Source: UTCFX2 sp963788305 (GTDB lineage Bacteria; Chloroflexota; Anaerolineae; Anaerolineales; UBA4823). Taken from it: a stretch of 64,000 nucleotides of DNA. Below are positions 8,845-18,439 of this stretch, piece after piece (position 1 is the first letter of the stretch; each line of letters starts with the position of its first letter). The translations under genes and the position numbers were made by a program. The notes under the pieces are model-generated. The model did no database searches. It saw nothing but the letters and a program-made list of their open reading frames with translations, and was not told the DNA's origin. Location of the stretch: contig CAWBGK010000004.1 of NCBI GenBank assembly GCA_963788305.1, forward strand, positions 124,001 to 188,000, given 5' to 3'.

Positions 8845-9134
8845 ATGTCAAAAATTGCACCAGGCACCTGGGTCGAGATCGAACAGGTCATCCTGACACC
8901 CGAAGAGCGCGCCCCAACCCTGCCCGAAGACACCCGCCAGACGCCGTATGTGCTGCGCGTCTCCGGCTTCCTGTGAGGCCGAAGCCGAAATCGGCGCAGG
9001 AAGTCGACATCCGCACCATCATCGGGCGCGAGCTGAGCGGCATGCTGAAGACGGTCAATCCCCAGCTACACGCCACAGCTTTGGGACGACCGTTCCCGAG
9101 CTGCTGACGATCGGAACGGAGGCCGGAAGCATGA
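8845..9134 (+). CDS. ortA: 2-amino-4-ketopentanoate thiolase, alpha subunit (frameshifted)
   Basis: ATG 8845 stands 9 bases behind a GGAGG site and reads M-S-K-I-A-P-G-T-W-V-E-I-E-Q-V-I-L. An extra T near 8974 creates a false TGA. After correction of this and of extra bases near 9001, 9058 and 9072 the frame continues T-I-I-G-R-E-L-S-G-M-L and F-G-T-T-V-P-E-L-L, about 97 residues in all. OrtA and OrtB together split 2-amino-4-ketopentanoate with CoA into acetyl-CoA and alanine. The end at the ATGA shared with ortB is inferred. Confidence 0.75.
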
Positions 9135-10571
9135 GCGCTCGCGACACTTCCTACGCGGCCGTGATGGCCCGCAAGAACGAGATCATGAAGGCCTCGATGG
9201 GCATGGATTACGACGATTTCATCCAGAGCCCGATCGCCTTCGATTACGAGCGCATGATGCGCGAGACCGGCTACAGCCATGGACGATATCGTCCGCATCC
9301 AGCGCGAGACCAAGGTCGGCGACACGCCGCTGTTCGAGCTGCGCAACCTGACCGAGGCGGTGCGCAAGATCTCCGAGCCGGGCAAGGGCGCCCGCATCCT
9401 GGTCAAGGACGAGGCCGCCAACGCCTCCGGCAGCTTCAAAGCCCGCCGGGCTTCGATCAGCGCCTACGAAGCGGCCAGAAAAGGGCTACAAAGGCATGAT
9501 CGCCGCCACCAGCGGCAACTACGGCGCGGCGGTGGCCTCGCAGGCCGCCCAGCGCGGCCTGAAGTGCATCATCGTCCAGGAAGTCTTCGACAGCCGCGGT
9601 GTCGGGCCAGCCCGAGATCGTGGAAAAGGGCCGCGCCTGCGAAGCCTACGGCGCCGAAGTGCTCAAGCTGTCGGTCGGGCCGGAGCTGTTTTACATGCAG
9701 CTGCGCACCCTGGAAGAGACCGGCTTCTTCAACGCCAGCCTGTACACGCCCTTCGGCATCCGCGGCGTCGAAACGCCTGGGCACGGAGATCGCCGCCCAG
9801 GTGCGGGCGCGCTATGGCAAAGACCCCGACGCGGTGGTGATCACCCACGCCGGCGGCGGCAACCTGACCGGCACGGCCCGCGGCCTGCTGGCGGCCGGCT
9901 GCGAGCGACACGCGGATCGTGGCCTGCTCGGTCGACCTGAGCCGGGCTGCACATGGCCTCCGACCGCGATTTCAACCGCAAATCGTTCACCACCGGGCAT
10001 ACCGGCTTCGGCGTGCCGTTCGCCACCTGGCCCGACCGGGTGGACGTGCCGCGCAACGCCGCCCGCTCGCTGCGCTACATGGACGAATACCAGCTCGTCA
10101 CCCAGGGCGAGGTCTTCTACGTGACCGAGCTGCTCACCAAGCTGGAAGGCCTGGAGCGCGGCCCGGCCGGCAACACCAGCCTGACCGCCGCCGTGACCCT
10201 GGCGCGCCAGATGGACCAGGACCAGATCGTGGTGGTGCAGGAGACCGAGTACACCGGCGCCGGCAAGCACCACAACAGCCAGCTCTCCTTCGCCCGCCAG
10301 AACGGCATCGAAGTGCGCCGCGGCGACCCCAAGGACAACGTGCCCGGCAAGGCGATCGTGATCCCCGAGCGCCTGGACCAGGTGTGGGGCAAGGTGCAGG
10401 ACATGGATCGCCTGCGCCAGTGCTACCTGAAGAACGCCGCCAAGGCCCTGCCCGCGCCGACAGTGGAGCGAAAACGATCTCGCCTTCCTGGCCGCGGACC
10501 TGAAGAATGATGCGGAGTGGGTCGAAGACAGCAGGCAGCAGCATTATGCGAGCGAACCGAGTTTCTGGTAA
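9131..10571 (+). CDS. ortB: 2-amino-4-ketopentanoate thiolase, beta subunit (PLP; frameshifted)
   Basis: About 480 residues of a fold-type II PLP enzyme related to threonine synthase. The cofactor lysine is in N-A-S-G-S-F-K-A-R-R, the phosphate-binding region in A-A-T-S-G-N-Y-G-A-A-V-A, and H-A-G-G-G-N-L-T-G-T-A-R follows near residue 240. It is the catalytic subunit of the OrtAB thiolase. At least seven single-base insertions, mostly an extra C (near 9280, 9487, 9610, 9778, 9906, 9942, 10474), break the frame; removal of each restores a continuous protein ending at TAA 10569. Confidence 0.85.
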
Positions 10572-10608
10572 AAACCTGGTATCTAGTTCGCAACTCAGCG
10601 AATAATCT

Positions 10609-10987
10609 ATGACGGAAACAATACAGACGCATGAAGACCGAATCGCCCGGTTCGAGAGCGCCGGGAAGAATTGAAGCAAGATGAGCGACGAGCAGCTCAA
10701 GGCCCGCTTCTGGGAGCTGTGCAACCAGGTGGTCGACCCGATCGTGGACCTGGCCCGAACGCACACCTCGCCTTCCATCGAGCGCTCCGTGCTGCTGCGC
10801 ATGGGCATCGACAGCCTCAGCTCGCACGGCGTGGTCGAGCGCATCTACGAAGCCGGGCTGCTCGGCAAAGGCGCCGGGCACGTCGTGCTGAAGCTGGCGC
10901 AGAAGAACGGCAGCGACGTGCGCACGCGCCGCCGCGGCGATCCTGGAGAACAAGGACGTCCTCCAGGAGCTGTTCCACATGAGGAGC
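10609..10987 (+). CDS. oraS: D-ornithine 4,5-aminomutase small subunit (frameshifted)
   Basis: Conceptual translation from ATG 10609 begins M-T-E-T-I-Q-T-H-E-D-R-I-A-R-F and runs on to M-S-D-E-Q-L-K-A-R-F-W-E-L-C and G-A-G-H-V-V-L-K-L-A, about 120 residues, the size of OraS. This subunit binds with OraE to form the adenosylcobalamin/PLP mutase that turns D-ornithine into 2,4-diaminopentanoate. Indels lie near 10645, 10678 and 10928. The stop is uncertain but must lie just before the oraE ATG at 10989. Confidence 0.75.
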
Positions 10988-10988
10988 G

Positions 10989-13264
10989 ATGCTCGACCGC
11001 TCGACCCCAACAAGAAGCTGGATATCGAAGCGATCCTGGAGGACCTGGAGAACTACCACCCGACCCGCAAGGGCTGGACCTGGCGGGACGTCCCCGGCCG
11101 AGGGCGTCGACATGGGGCCGTTCCATTTCCGGAACATGTCGCTGCCGCTCAAGAACGAGCATCGGCCTGCCGGCATCCAAGTATTTCGACTACATCGACC
11201 CGCAGCCGAGCTGCGTGGTGACCACCGAGATCGCCTCCGGGCGCTTCGAGGATGACATCCGCCGCATGCGCATGGCTGCCTGGCACGGCGCCGACCACCT
11301 CATGGTGATCCGCACCACCGGGCAGAGCCACATCGACGGGCTGATGGAAGGCACGCCCGAAGGCATCGGCGGCGTGCCGATCACCCGCAAGCAGATCCGC
11401 GCCAGCCGCAAGGCCTGCGACCTGATCGAAGAAGAGGTCGGCCGCCCGATCAACTTCCACAGCTATGTCTCCGGCGTGGCCGGGCCGGAAGTGGCCGTGC
11501 TGTTCGCCGAAGAAGGCATCAACGGCGCCCACCAGGACCCGCAGTACAACGTGCTCTACCGCAACGTCAACATGTACCGCTCCTTCGTCGATGCGGCCGA
11601 AGCCAAGCAGGTGATGGCCGGCGCCGGCATCTTCCAGATCGACGGCGCCCACAACGCCAACGCCACCGCCAAGGCCGGCTGGCTGGTGATGCCCGAGCTG
11701 ATGGTGCAGCACGGCATCAACTGCGCCTTCTCGGTCGCGGTCGGGATGCAGAAGGACCTGATCGGCCTGTCCACCGTGCCGCCGGACGCGCCCCCGGCCC
11801 CCAAGCTGTGGTACGACCTGCCCTACGCGGTCGCCCTGCGCGATTTCTTCTCCGAATACAAGATGCGCGCCCAGCAGAACACCCGCTACATCGAAGCCGA
11901 CGTCGAAGAAGCCGTCCGCACCCACACCATCGACACGCTGATCTCGATGCTGACCAGCGCCGACATCCAGAGCACGATCACGCCGGACGAAGGCCGCAAC
12001 GTGCCCTGGCACTACAACAACATCCGCGGCGTCCAGACCGTCAAGCAGACCTGGGCTGCCCTGGATGGCATCAAGGAGCTGCTCAGCCTGAACCTCGAAC
12101 GGCCCGCTGGGCGAGATGATCCGCGACATCAAGGAGCGGGCCGTGGCCTTCCTGGAAGAAGTGGTCGAGGTCGGCGGCTATTTTGCGGCCGTCGAGCAGG
12201 GCTTCTTCGTCGAACTCGGCCAAGTACCCCGAGCGCAACGGCGACGGGATCGCCCGCGACGGCAAGGGCGGCGTCGGCGCGCAGACACGATCGTCGCCGC
12301 GCGATCCGGATTACTACGCCCCGGTCTGCGATCACTTCGGCGACAACCACCTGCCGGCGGGCGTGAAAACGCCTGCGACCCGATCGACGGCTGCACGCTG
12401 TGCAAGCCCGAAAAGATCGTCTATATCGACGAGCTGGACCCGGAAGACAACGGTCGACAAACGCCTGGAGAACACCTTGCCCTATCGCAAGGGCGGCCTG
12501 ATCCGCCCGGAAGCCGAATGGGCCGGCGACGGCGTCGTGCTGATGCAGTTCGTGATCACCGAAGCCGAAGACGTGGCCCGCGAAGCCGGGCTGGAGATCG
12601 CCCGCAAGCTGGGCCTGCAGGACCCCCAGGTCGTCAACCTGATGGTGCTGCACCCGGCGGAGGGCTGTTTCGTCGAAGTCAAGGGCAAGGTGGCTTTCGA
12701 CATCAAAAAGGCCGACCTGAAGATCCCGCCGAAGGAGGAGATGCTGCCCGAAGATGAAATCCGCGCGGCGGTCAAGCAGCTCGGGCTGCGGGTGGTGGCC
12801 GCGACGGTGGGCGAGGACGAGCACAGCGTCGGGCTGCGCGAGATCCTGGATATCAAGCACGGCGGGATCGAGAAATACGGCGTCAAGTACAACTACCTGG
12901 GCACCTCCGTCGCCGATCGGCAAGCTGGTCGACGCCGCCATCGAGACCGGCGCCCAGGCCATCCTGATCTCGACCATCATCAGCCACAACGACATCCACC
13001 GCGTCGCAGATGCGGAAGCTGGCGGACGTCTGCCAGGAGAAGGGCATCCGCGACAAGGTGATCCTGATCGCCGGCGGCACCCAGGTGACGCGCGAGATGG
13101 CTGCGGAGACCGGCCTGGACGCCACCTTCGGCCGCGGCACCAAGGGCATCCACGTGGTGGATGCGATCGTCAAGATTGAAGGCACGTGGAGTGTAATCTC
13201 AGGACAGGCGCGTCTCCGTAGGATGACGGCAGCGTATGATCCAGGATCGAGATCGAAATCCTGA
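10989..13264 (+). CDS. oraE: D-ornithine 4,5-aminomutase large subunit, PLP and B12 binding (frameshifted)
   Basis: About 740 residues after correction. Residues about 20-370 form the PLP-binding barrel (intact for roughly 900 bases from 11190, including G-T-P-E-G-I-G-G-V-P-I-T and F-Q-I-D-G-A-H-N-A-N-A). The C-terminal third is a Rossmann-like cobalamin domain with D-E-H-S-V-G-L, which fits the D-x-H-x-x-G base-off B12 motif, and G-T-S-V-P-I-G-K and A-G-G-T-Q-V-T-R downstream. A GAGGAG site precedes ATG 10989. Indels cluster at the ends (near 11005, 11095, 11160, 12103, 12220-12300, 12370, 12455, 12915, 13010). The exact C-terminus is unclear because it overlaps the next gene. Confidence 0.88.
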
Positions 13265-14602
13265 CCATCGAGGTCGGCTCGACGATCACCAAGGCCAACG
13301 GCTTTCGGCTGCTGCCCGAAGGCGGCTTCGCGCACCTCGCCCAGGGTTTTGCCCCCACCAGCGTCACGATGGGGAGCGCCGGGCGATGTGGCGGTCGGCG
13401 TCGAGCAGGCGATCGCCGATCTGGGGATTTCGATCTCGGGCGAGCCGGGGCAGGTCGGCAAGCCGGAGACCTTCGTGAACAGCTCGGCGGCGGGCGGGCT
13501 GCGCATGACCGTCCACGGGCTGACCTACAGCATGACCGCCCGCGCCGCCCGCGAGGCTGCCCTGGGCGCGGGCGCGATCGTCAAGCTGGTGACCGCCGGG
13601 AAGCTGAGCGACTTCGACCTGGAAGAGATCCGCTCCATCCACCCCAACATCATCCTGCTGGCCGGCGGGGTCGATTTCGGCGAGACGGATATCGTGCTGG
13701 CCAACGCCGAGAAGCTCGCTTCCTTGGGCTGCCTGCGCCGGTGCTCTACGCTGGCAATGCCGCCATCCGCAAGCAGATCCAGAAGATCTTCGAGCGACGC
13801 CGGGATCGAAGTCATGACTCGCCGCCAACGTCTTCCCCGACGTGGACGTGCTCAACATCGAGCCGCTCCGCCGGCTGATCCACGAAGTCTTCAACCGCAC
13901 ACATCATCCACGCCCCCGGGATGGCCCGCTTCGGCGAGCTCACCCAGCTGGGGCATCCTGCCCACCCCGGGCGCGGTGCTGCGCGGCGCCGAGCTCTTTG
14001 CCGAAGCGCTGGGCGACTGCCTGGTCTTCGACGTGGGCGGCGCCACCACCGACGTCCACAGCGTGACCGACGGCAGCCTGGAATGGGCCTCGAAGCTGAC
14101 CGAGCCGGAGCCGCGCGCCAAGCGCACCGTCGAAGGCGACCTGGGCGTGTTACGTCAATGCCCGCAACATCGTCGAGATGGCAGGGCGACCCGGCCTGGG
14201 AAGCCCGCCTGAGCGACCTGCGCGCCATGCCCGCCACCGAGCAGCGAGAAGGAGCTCACCCGCTGGCTGTGCGCCCGGGCGGTCGAGACCGGCGTCCGCC
14301 GCCATGCCGGCGTCGTCACCGACCTCTACACCCCCACCGGCAAGCGGCAGATCGTCAAAGGCAAAGACCTGACCGCGGTGCACTGGGTGGTCGGCACCGG
14401 CGGCGCGCTGACCCGCATCGCAGGCGGCGAAGCGATCCTGCGCGAGCATCTGCACCGGACCGGGCAAATACCTGCTGCCGCTCCCCGAAGCGCGCATCCT
14501 GATGGACCAGGATTACCGCTTCTCGGCCCTCGGCACGCTGGCGCAGGCTTACCCGGAAGATGTCAAGGCCACTTTCAGCGCTGGGTCAATTCCAAGACCT
14601 GA
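13236..14602 (+). CDS. GlmL/MutL-like ATPase, probable aminomutase partner (frameshifted)
   Basis: The N-terminus reads I-L-T-I-E-V-G-S-T-I-T-K-A-N and the middle D-V-G-G-A-T-T-D-V-H-S-V, the two phosphate-binding motifs of the actin-like ATPase fold in the GlmL family. GlmL is encoded between the glutamate mutase subunits in clostridia and similar genes sit in ornithine operons; a role in reactivating or repairing the B12 mutase is inferred from that context. About a dozen single-base indels are scattered through the gene, the worst density in this operon. Confidence 0.75.
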
Positions 14603-14649
14603 AAGTCTGTAAAGCGTTCAGGTCAGAGATCTTGAAGAAAGGAACGAAC

Positions 14650-15734
14650 ATGTTTATCCGCACCCCCCGGCTCGAGATTTATACCCGCTGCATCGAGGAA
14701 AATGCCCGCTCGGTGATCAATTTGTGCCATTCCTACGGCGTCCAGGTCGCCTGCGTGACCAAGGTGATGAGCGCCCACCCGGCGGTCGTGCGCGCCTTGG
14801 AAGCGGCCGGCGCCGACATGATCGCCGATTCGCGCATCCTCAACCTGCAGTCCATGGCCAACACCGGCATGCACCTGCCCGCTGATGCTGCTGCGCATCC
14901 CGGCTCCCAGCCGCGCCGCCGACGTCGTGCGCTGCGCCGATATCTCGCTCAATTCGTCGGTCGAGACGATGGAGCTGCTCTCGGAGGCAGCCCAGTTCCT
15001 GAAAGTAACGCCACCAGGTGATCGTCATGGTGGATGTCGGCGACCTGCGCGAAGGCGTGTGGCCGGACCGGGCTGCCGGCGGTGCGTCAAAGCCGCGCGA
15101 AGCTGCCCAACCTGGAGGTCGTCGGCCTGGGCTGCAACCTGGCCTGCTACGGCGGCGTGATCCCCACCGTCGAGAACATGCAGATGCTGGTGGATGTCCG
15201 CGATGCGTGCCGCAAAGCCACCGGCCTCGAACTGCCGGTGCTTTCCGGCGGCAACAGCGCCAACCTGCCCCTGCTGGCCAGCGGGACGATGCCGCAAGGA
15301 GATCAACCATTTCCGCATCGGTGAAGCGATCATGCTGGGCCGCAACGTGATCGACCGCAGCCCCTGGCCGGGCACCCGCCAGGATACCTTCCGGGTGGTC
15401 GCCGAGATCGTCGAAGTCGAGCGCAAGCCCTCCATCCCGATCGGCAACCGCGGCCAGGATGCCTTCGGCGGCTACATCGAGTTCGTCGACCGCGGCATCC
15501 GCCGGCGCGCGATCTGCAACATCGGCCGCCAGGATGTGGTGGTCGACGGGATCACGCCCGAGGACCCCGGCGATCATCGTGCTGGGCGGCAGCAGCGACC
15601 ACCTCGTCCTGGATGTGGAAGAAGCCGCGACGCCGGTCGAGGTCGGCGCCGAGATCGCCTTCTACCCGAACTACGCCTCCCTGCTGATGGCCAGCACCTC
15701 CCCGTACGTGCAGAAGGTCGTGATCAAGGATTAG
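14650..15734 (+). CDS. orr: ornithine racemase, alanine-racemase fold (frameshifted)
   Basis: About 360 residues. The PLP lysine is in the N-terminal V-A-C-V-T-K-V-M-S-A-H strand; V-D-V-G-D-L-R-E-G, L-G-C-N-L-A-C-Y-G and L-S-G-G-N-S-A-N-L-P-L are typical of the YhfX/ornithine racemase branch of the alanine racemase family. It would supply D-ornithine to OraSE. Indels near 14880, 15010, 15065, 15297 and 15563. It is the last gene of the operon and is followed after 7 bases by a terminator. Confidence 0.85.
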
Positions 15735-15741
15735 TCTATTC

Positions 15742-15776
15742 AAACCCGAAAGGTCTGCGAGACCTTTCGGGTTTTT
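15742..15776 (+). terminator. rho-independent terminator of the ornithine operon
   Basis: Inverted repeat AACCCGAAAGGTCT / AGACCTTTCGGGTT with a GCG loop and a TTTTT tail. It is nearly identical to the hairpin at 5578. The group II intron begins four bases behind its T-run. Confidence 0.92.
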
Positions 15777-15779
15777 CAT

Positions 15780-17646
15780 GTGCGCCCAGCATGGGCGCTG
15801 ACTAGAGGGTGAAAGACCCTTGCGGAGGTTGGTCGCACCAACCGCTAGCCAAAGGCAAAGGTGTCGCCGCGAGGCGAGGTCTGGAGGAAGCCGGAGGCAA
15901 ACCTGCGACTTGAGGCATACGAACCGTATGAGGCGACGAGGCTGGGCGAGTTGGCATGAGACAACGAAGCCCGATGCGACCAAGAGCCAAAGCAGTAAAT
16001 ACGGCAAGGGCGCAGAGACAGTCAGCGTTCTTACCTGGGGAGGTCTGCCGACAAGCTACATGAGTAGTAACCCTGGCTGCGAGGTCAGGTTGAGGGCGGC
16101 AGAAGTCAGCTGAGGCCATAGTACCAACTCCGTCGAGGAAGGGAAGGGCCGAACATCAAGGAGGACGAGTACTTTGAGCAGTTCGCGGGACGAGCAGGAA
16201 AGGCAGAATGCTCTGGATAAGGGTACTGCTGGGCAGAGGCGGGAAGTGAAGCTTCCTTTGGCTGACCAGAGGGCCGAGCCGTCCCCGGCACGAGAAGAAG
16301 GAAAGTCGAGTGCGGAGCTGTGGGGACAGATCTGGGCAAACCAGAATGTCGTCAGAGCCTTAGAGCGGGTCGAGCGGAACGAGGGAGCACCGGGCATCGA
16401 CGGGATGCGGGTGGAAGAACTGCGACCGTACCTGAAAGAATACTGGTTGGAGATCAGGAAAACGCTTGACGAGCAAACCTATCAGCCGAAGCCTGTGCGG
16501 CGGGTAGAGATACCCAAACCGGATGGTGGGGCGAGGTTGTTAGGGATACCGAGTGTAATGGATCGTTTTCTCCAACAAGCGATCGCACAGGCACTCACGC
16601 CTCTGTTTGAGCCGTTGTTCTCGAACCACAGCTACGGGTTTCGACCCGGGCGCAGTGCGCATGAAGCCGTGAAGCAAGCCCAGGAGTATGTGCAAACCGG
16701 ATACGAATGGGTAGTGGATATTGACCTGGAGAAATTTTTCGACCTGGTGAACCACGATATGCTGATGGCTAGAGTGGCCCGCGTGGTGAAAGACAAACGG
16801 GTGCTGAAGCTGATCCGGGCCTACTTGAATAGTGGGGTGCTGGTCGAAGGTGTAGTGATCGACACTGTAGAAGGGACACCGCAAGGTGGGCCGCTTTCGC
16901 CGCTACTGTCAAATATCATGCTGGATGACCTGGACAAAGAACTGGAGAAGCGGGGGCACAAGTTCGTACGCTACGCTGATGACTGCAACATCTATGTAAA
17001 GACGCGGCGGGCAGGCGAACGAGTAATGGAGAGCGTGAAGGCGTATCTGGAACAGAAGCTCAAGCTGAAGGTTAACCTAAAGAAGAGCAAGGTGGACAGA
17101 GCGAACCGGGTGAATTTTCTGGGGTTCAGTTTCTTCAAACGCAATGGGGAAGTGCTCATCCGAGTAGCCAATCGCAGCCGGGAGCGGTTTTGCGAGAAGC
17201 TCCGCCGCCTGACCAAGCGTACCCGGTCAGGCAAGCTGGAAGACGTGATCGAGGCGATCAATCAGTACACGATGGGCTGGATCGGATACTACCGGCTGGC
17301 GAATACGCCGAGCGTTTATGAAAACCTGGACAAGTGGCTCCGTCGCAGGCTGAGGCAGATGATCTGGAAACGTTGGAAGCGGGGTACAACCCGCTACCGT
17401 GAATTGACCAAGCTGGGAGTGCCCAGAGAACGGGCAGCACTAGGAGCTGTAGGCAAAAGCCCTTGGCATATGTCCAAGTCACCTGTGGTAAACGAAGCCC
17501 TGAGTAACACCTATTGGAGTAACTCAGGGCTGAAGAGTATCAAAACTCGGTATCAAGAACTGCGCTTTGCTTGATGAACCGCCGGATGCGGACCCGCATG
17601 TCCGGTGGTGTGAGAGGGGGCGGCTTGTCCCCGCCCCCTACTCGAT
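15780..17646 (+). mobile_element. group II intron, probably class C, inserted behind a terminator
   Basis: The element starts GTGCGCCCAGCATGGGCGC, a typical group II 5' end with the first stem, and ends CCCCCTACTCGAT. A domain V-like hairpin (ACCGCCGGATGCGG / GCATGTCCGGTGGT) lies at 17576-17609 and a GC-rich domain VI stem before the end. The last exon bases TTTCAT (15774-15779, IBS1) can pair with ATGAGA at 15956-15961 in domain I (one G-U), a good EBS1 candidate. Insertion immediately after a terminator stem and an internal reverse transcriptase without a visible HNH domain are what is known for class C introns. Length 1867 bases. Confidence 0.88.
16174..17574 (+). CDS. ltrA: group II intron reverse transcriptase/maturase
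   Basis: 466 residues from TTG 16174, with AAGGAGG 16158 as ribosome site. Reverse transcriptase blocks are clear: G-A-P-G-I-D-G-M (RT0/1), I-P-K-P-D-G-G-A-R-L-L-G-I-P, Y-G-F-R-P-G-R-S-A-H, D-I-D-L-E-K-F-F-D, G-T-P-Q-G-G-P-L-S-P-L-L and the catalytic Y-A-D-D. The C-terminal part (N-x-x-x-x-G-W-I-G-Y-Y domain X) is the maturase region; I see no zinc/HNH endonuclease. The frame is intact, so the intron may still be mobile. Confidence 0.95.
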   Translation: MSSSRDEQERQNALDKGTAGQRREVKLPLADQRAEPSPAREEGKSSAELWGQIWANQNVVRALERVERNEGAPGIDGMRVEELRPYLKEYWLEIRKTLDEQTYQPKPVRRVEIPKPDGGARLLGIPSVMDRFLQQAIAQALTPLFEPLFSNHSYGFRPGRSAHEAVKQAQEYVQTGYEWVVDIDLEKFFDLVNHDMLMARVARVVKDKRVLKLIRAYLNSGVLVEGVVIDTVEGTPQGGPLSPLLSNIMLDDLDKELEKRGHKFVRYADDCNIYVKTRRAGERVMESVKAYLEQKLKLKVNLKKSKVDRANRVNFLGFSFFKRNGEVLIRVANRSRERFCEKLRRLTKRTRSGKLEDVIEAINQYTMGWIGYYRLANTPSVYENLDKWLRRRLRQMIWKRWKRGTTRYRELTKLGVPRERAALGAVGKSPWHMSKSPVVNEALSNTYWSNSGLKSIKTRYQELRFA

Positions 17647-17666
17647 TTCCATCGGCAGTATTCCTC

Positions 17667-17695
17667 TTGACAGAAATAAATATACAGTGTATATT
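17667..17695 (+). promoter_or_regulatory. sigma-70 promoter of the tetR operon
   Basis: TTGACA (17667-17672) and TATATT (17690-17695) with an ideal 17-base spacer. The -10 box lies inside the first palindromic operator, so a bound repressor would block RNA polymerase directly. The intron ends only 20 bases upstream. Confidence 0.88.
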
Positions 17696-17721
17696 TACAC
17701 TATTAATATACACTGTATATT
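17679..17721 (+). promoter_or_regulatory. twin palindromic operators, probably for the TetR protein
   Basis: Two perfect 17-bp palindromes, AATATACAGTGTATATT (17679-17695) and AATATACACTGTATATT (17705-17721), 26 bp centre to centre and differing only at the central base. One covers the -10 box, the other the start region before the AAGGAG ribosome site at 17724. Autoregulation by the TetR encoded directly downstream is the natural reading. Confidence 0.85.
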
Positions 17722-17737
17722 ATTAAGGAGAGTACCG

Positions 17738-18439
17738 ATGTCACCACGTCCGAAAATGATCACCCCGCAGGGCGGCCTGCATGAAGCCATCAAGGCGACC
17801 GCCTGGAAGCAGATTGCCGAAGCCGGCGCCCCCGCCCTCAGCCTGCGCGCCATCGCGCGTGAGCTGGGCATCACCGCCCCGGCGATCTACAACTACTTCC
17901 CGACCCGCGACGACCTGGTCACAGCCCTGATCATCGACGCCTACCAGGATTTTGGCGATGCCCAGCTTTCCGCGGTCAATGCCTTGCCGGAATCAGATCT
18001 TTCTGGCCGCATGCTCGCCGCTGGAAAAGCATACCGTGCCTGGGCGCTGAAATACCCCCAGCGCTACCACCTCATCTTCGGCACGCCGATCCCCGGCTAT
18101 ATCGCGCCCGAAGAAAAGACCCTGCCTGTCGCGGCGCGTTCGCTTGCCGCCCTTGTCAGCGTCATCGATGCGCTTCGAGCTCAAAACCGGCTGAAAGTCC
18201 TGCGCGATCTGGAAATTGATCCTGCCAGCATGGCATTATTTGAACAGTGGAAGAAAATTAGCGGCGAAATCGATATCCAATCATTTTCGTTTGCAGTGAT
18301 CATCTGGGCGTGTGTGCATGGGCTGGTGTCCCTTGAGATTAGCGGCAACCTGCCTCCATTCGGCGCTGCCCCCGACGTTCTGTATCAGTATGAGCTGGAT
18401 TTAATTGAGAAGGAATATATTCGTTGGAGCATAGAATGA
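17738..18439 (+). CDS. TetR-family repressor
   Basis: 233 residues. The N-terminal helix-turn-helix is A-L-S-L-R-A-I-A-R-E-L-G-I-T-A-P-A-I-Y-N-Y-F, followed by a C-terminal ligand domain of the WHG type (Y-P-Q-R-Y-H-L-I-F-G-T-P-I-P-G-Y). ATG 17738 is chosen because of AAGGAG 11 bases before it; longer forms would run into the promoter and intron. Its stop overlaps the next start (ATGA), so it is cotranscribed with the flavoprotein gene. Confidence 0.92.
   Translation: MSPRPKMITPQGGLHEAIKATAWKQIAEAGAPALSLRAIARELGITAPAIYNYFPTRDDLVTALIIDAYQDFGDAQLSAVNALPESDLSGRMLAAGKAYRAWALKYPQRYHLIFGTPIPGYIAPEEKTLPVAARSLAALVSVIDALRAQNRLKVLRDLEIDPASMALFEQWKKISGEIDIQSFSFAVIIWACVHGLVSLEISGNLPPFGAAPDVLYQYELDLIEKEYIRWSIE

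Noticed and set aside
8972..8976. TGA inside ortA as a selenocysteine codon
   Set aside because: Removing one extra T restores the frame and the region is full of indels; the family has no Cys or Sec there.
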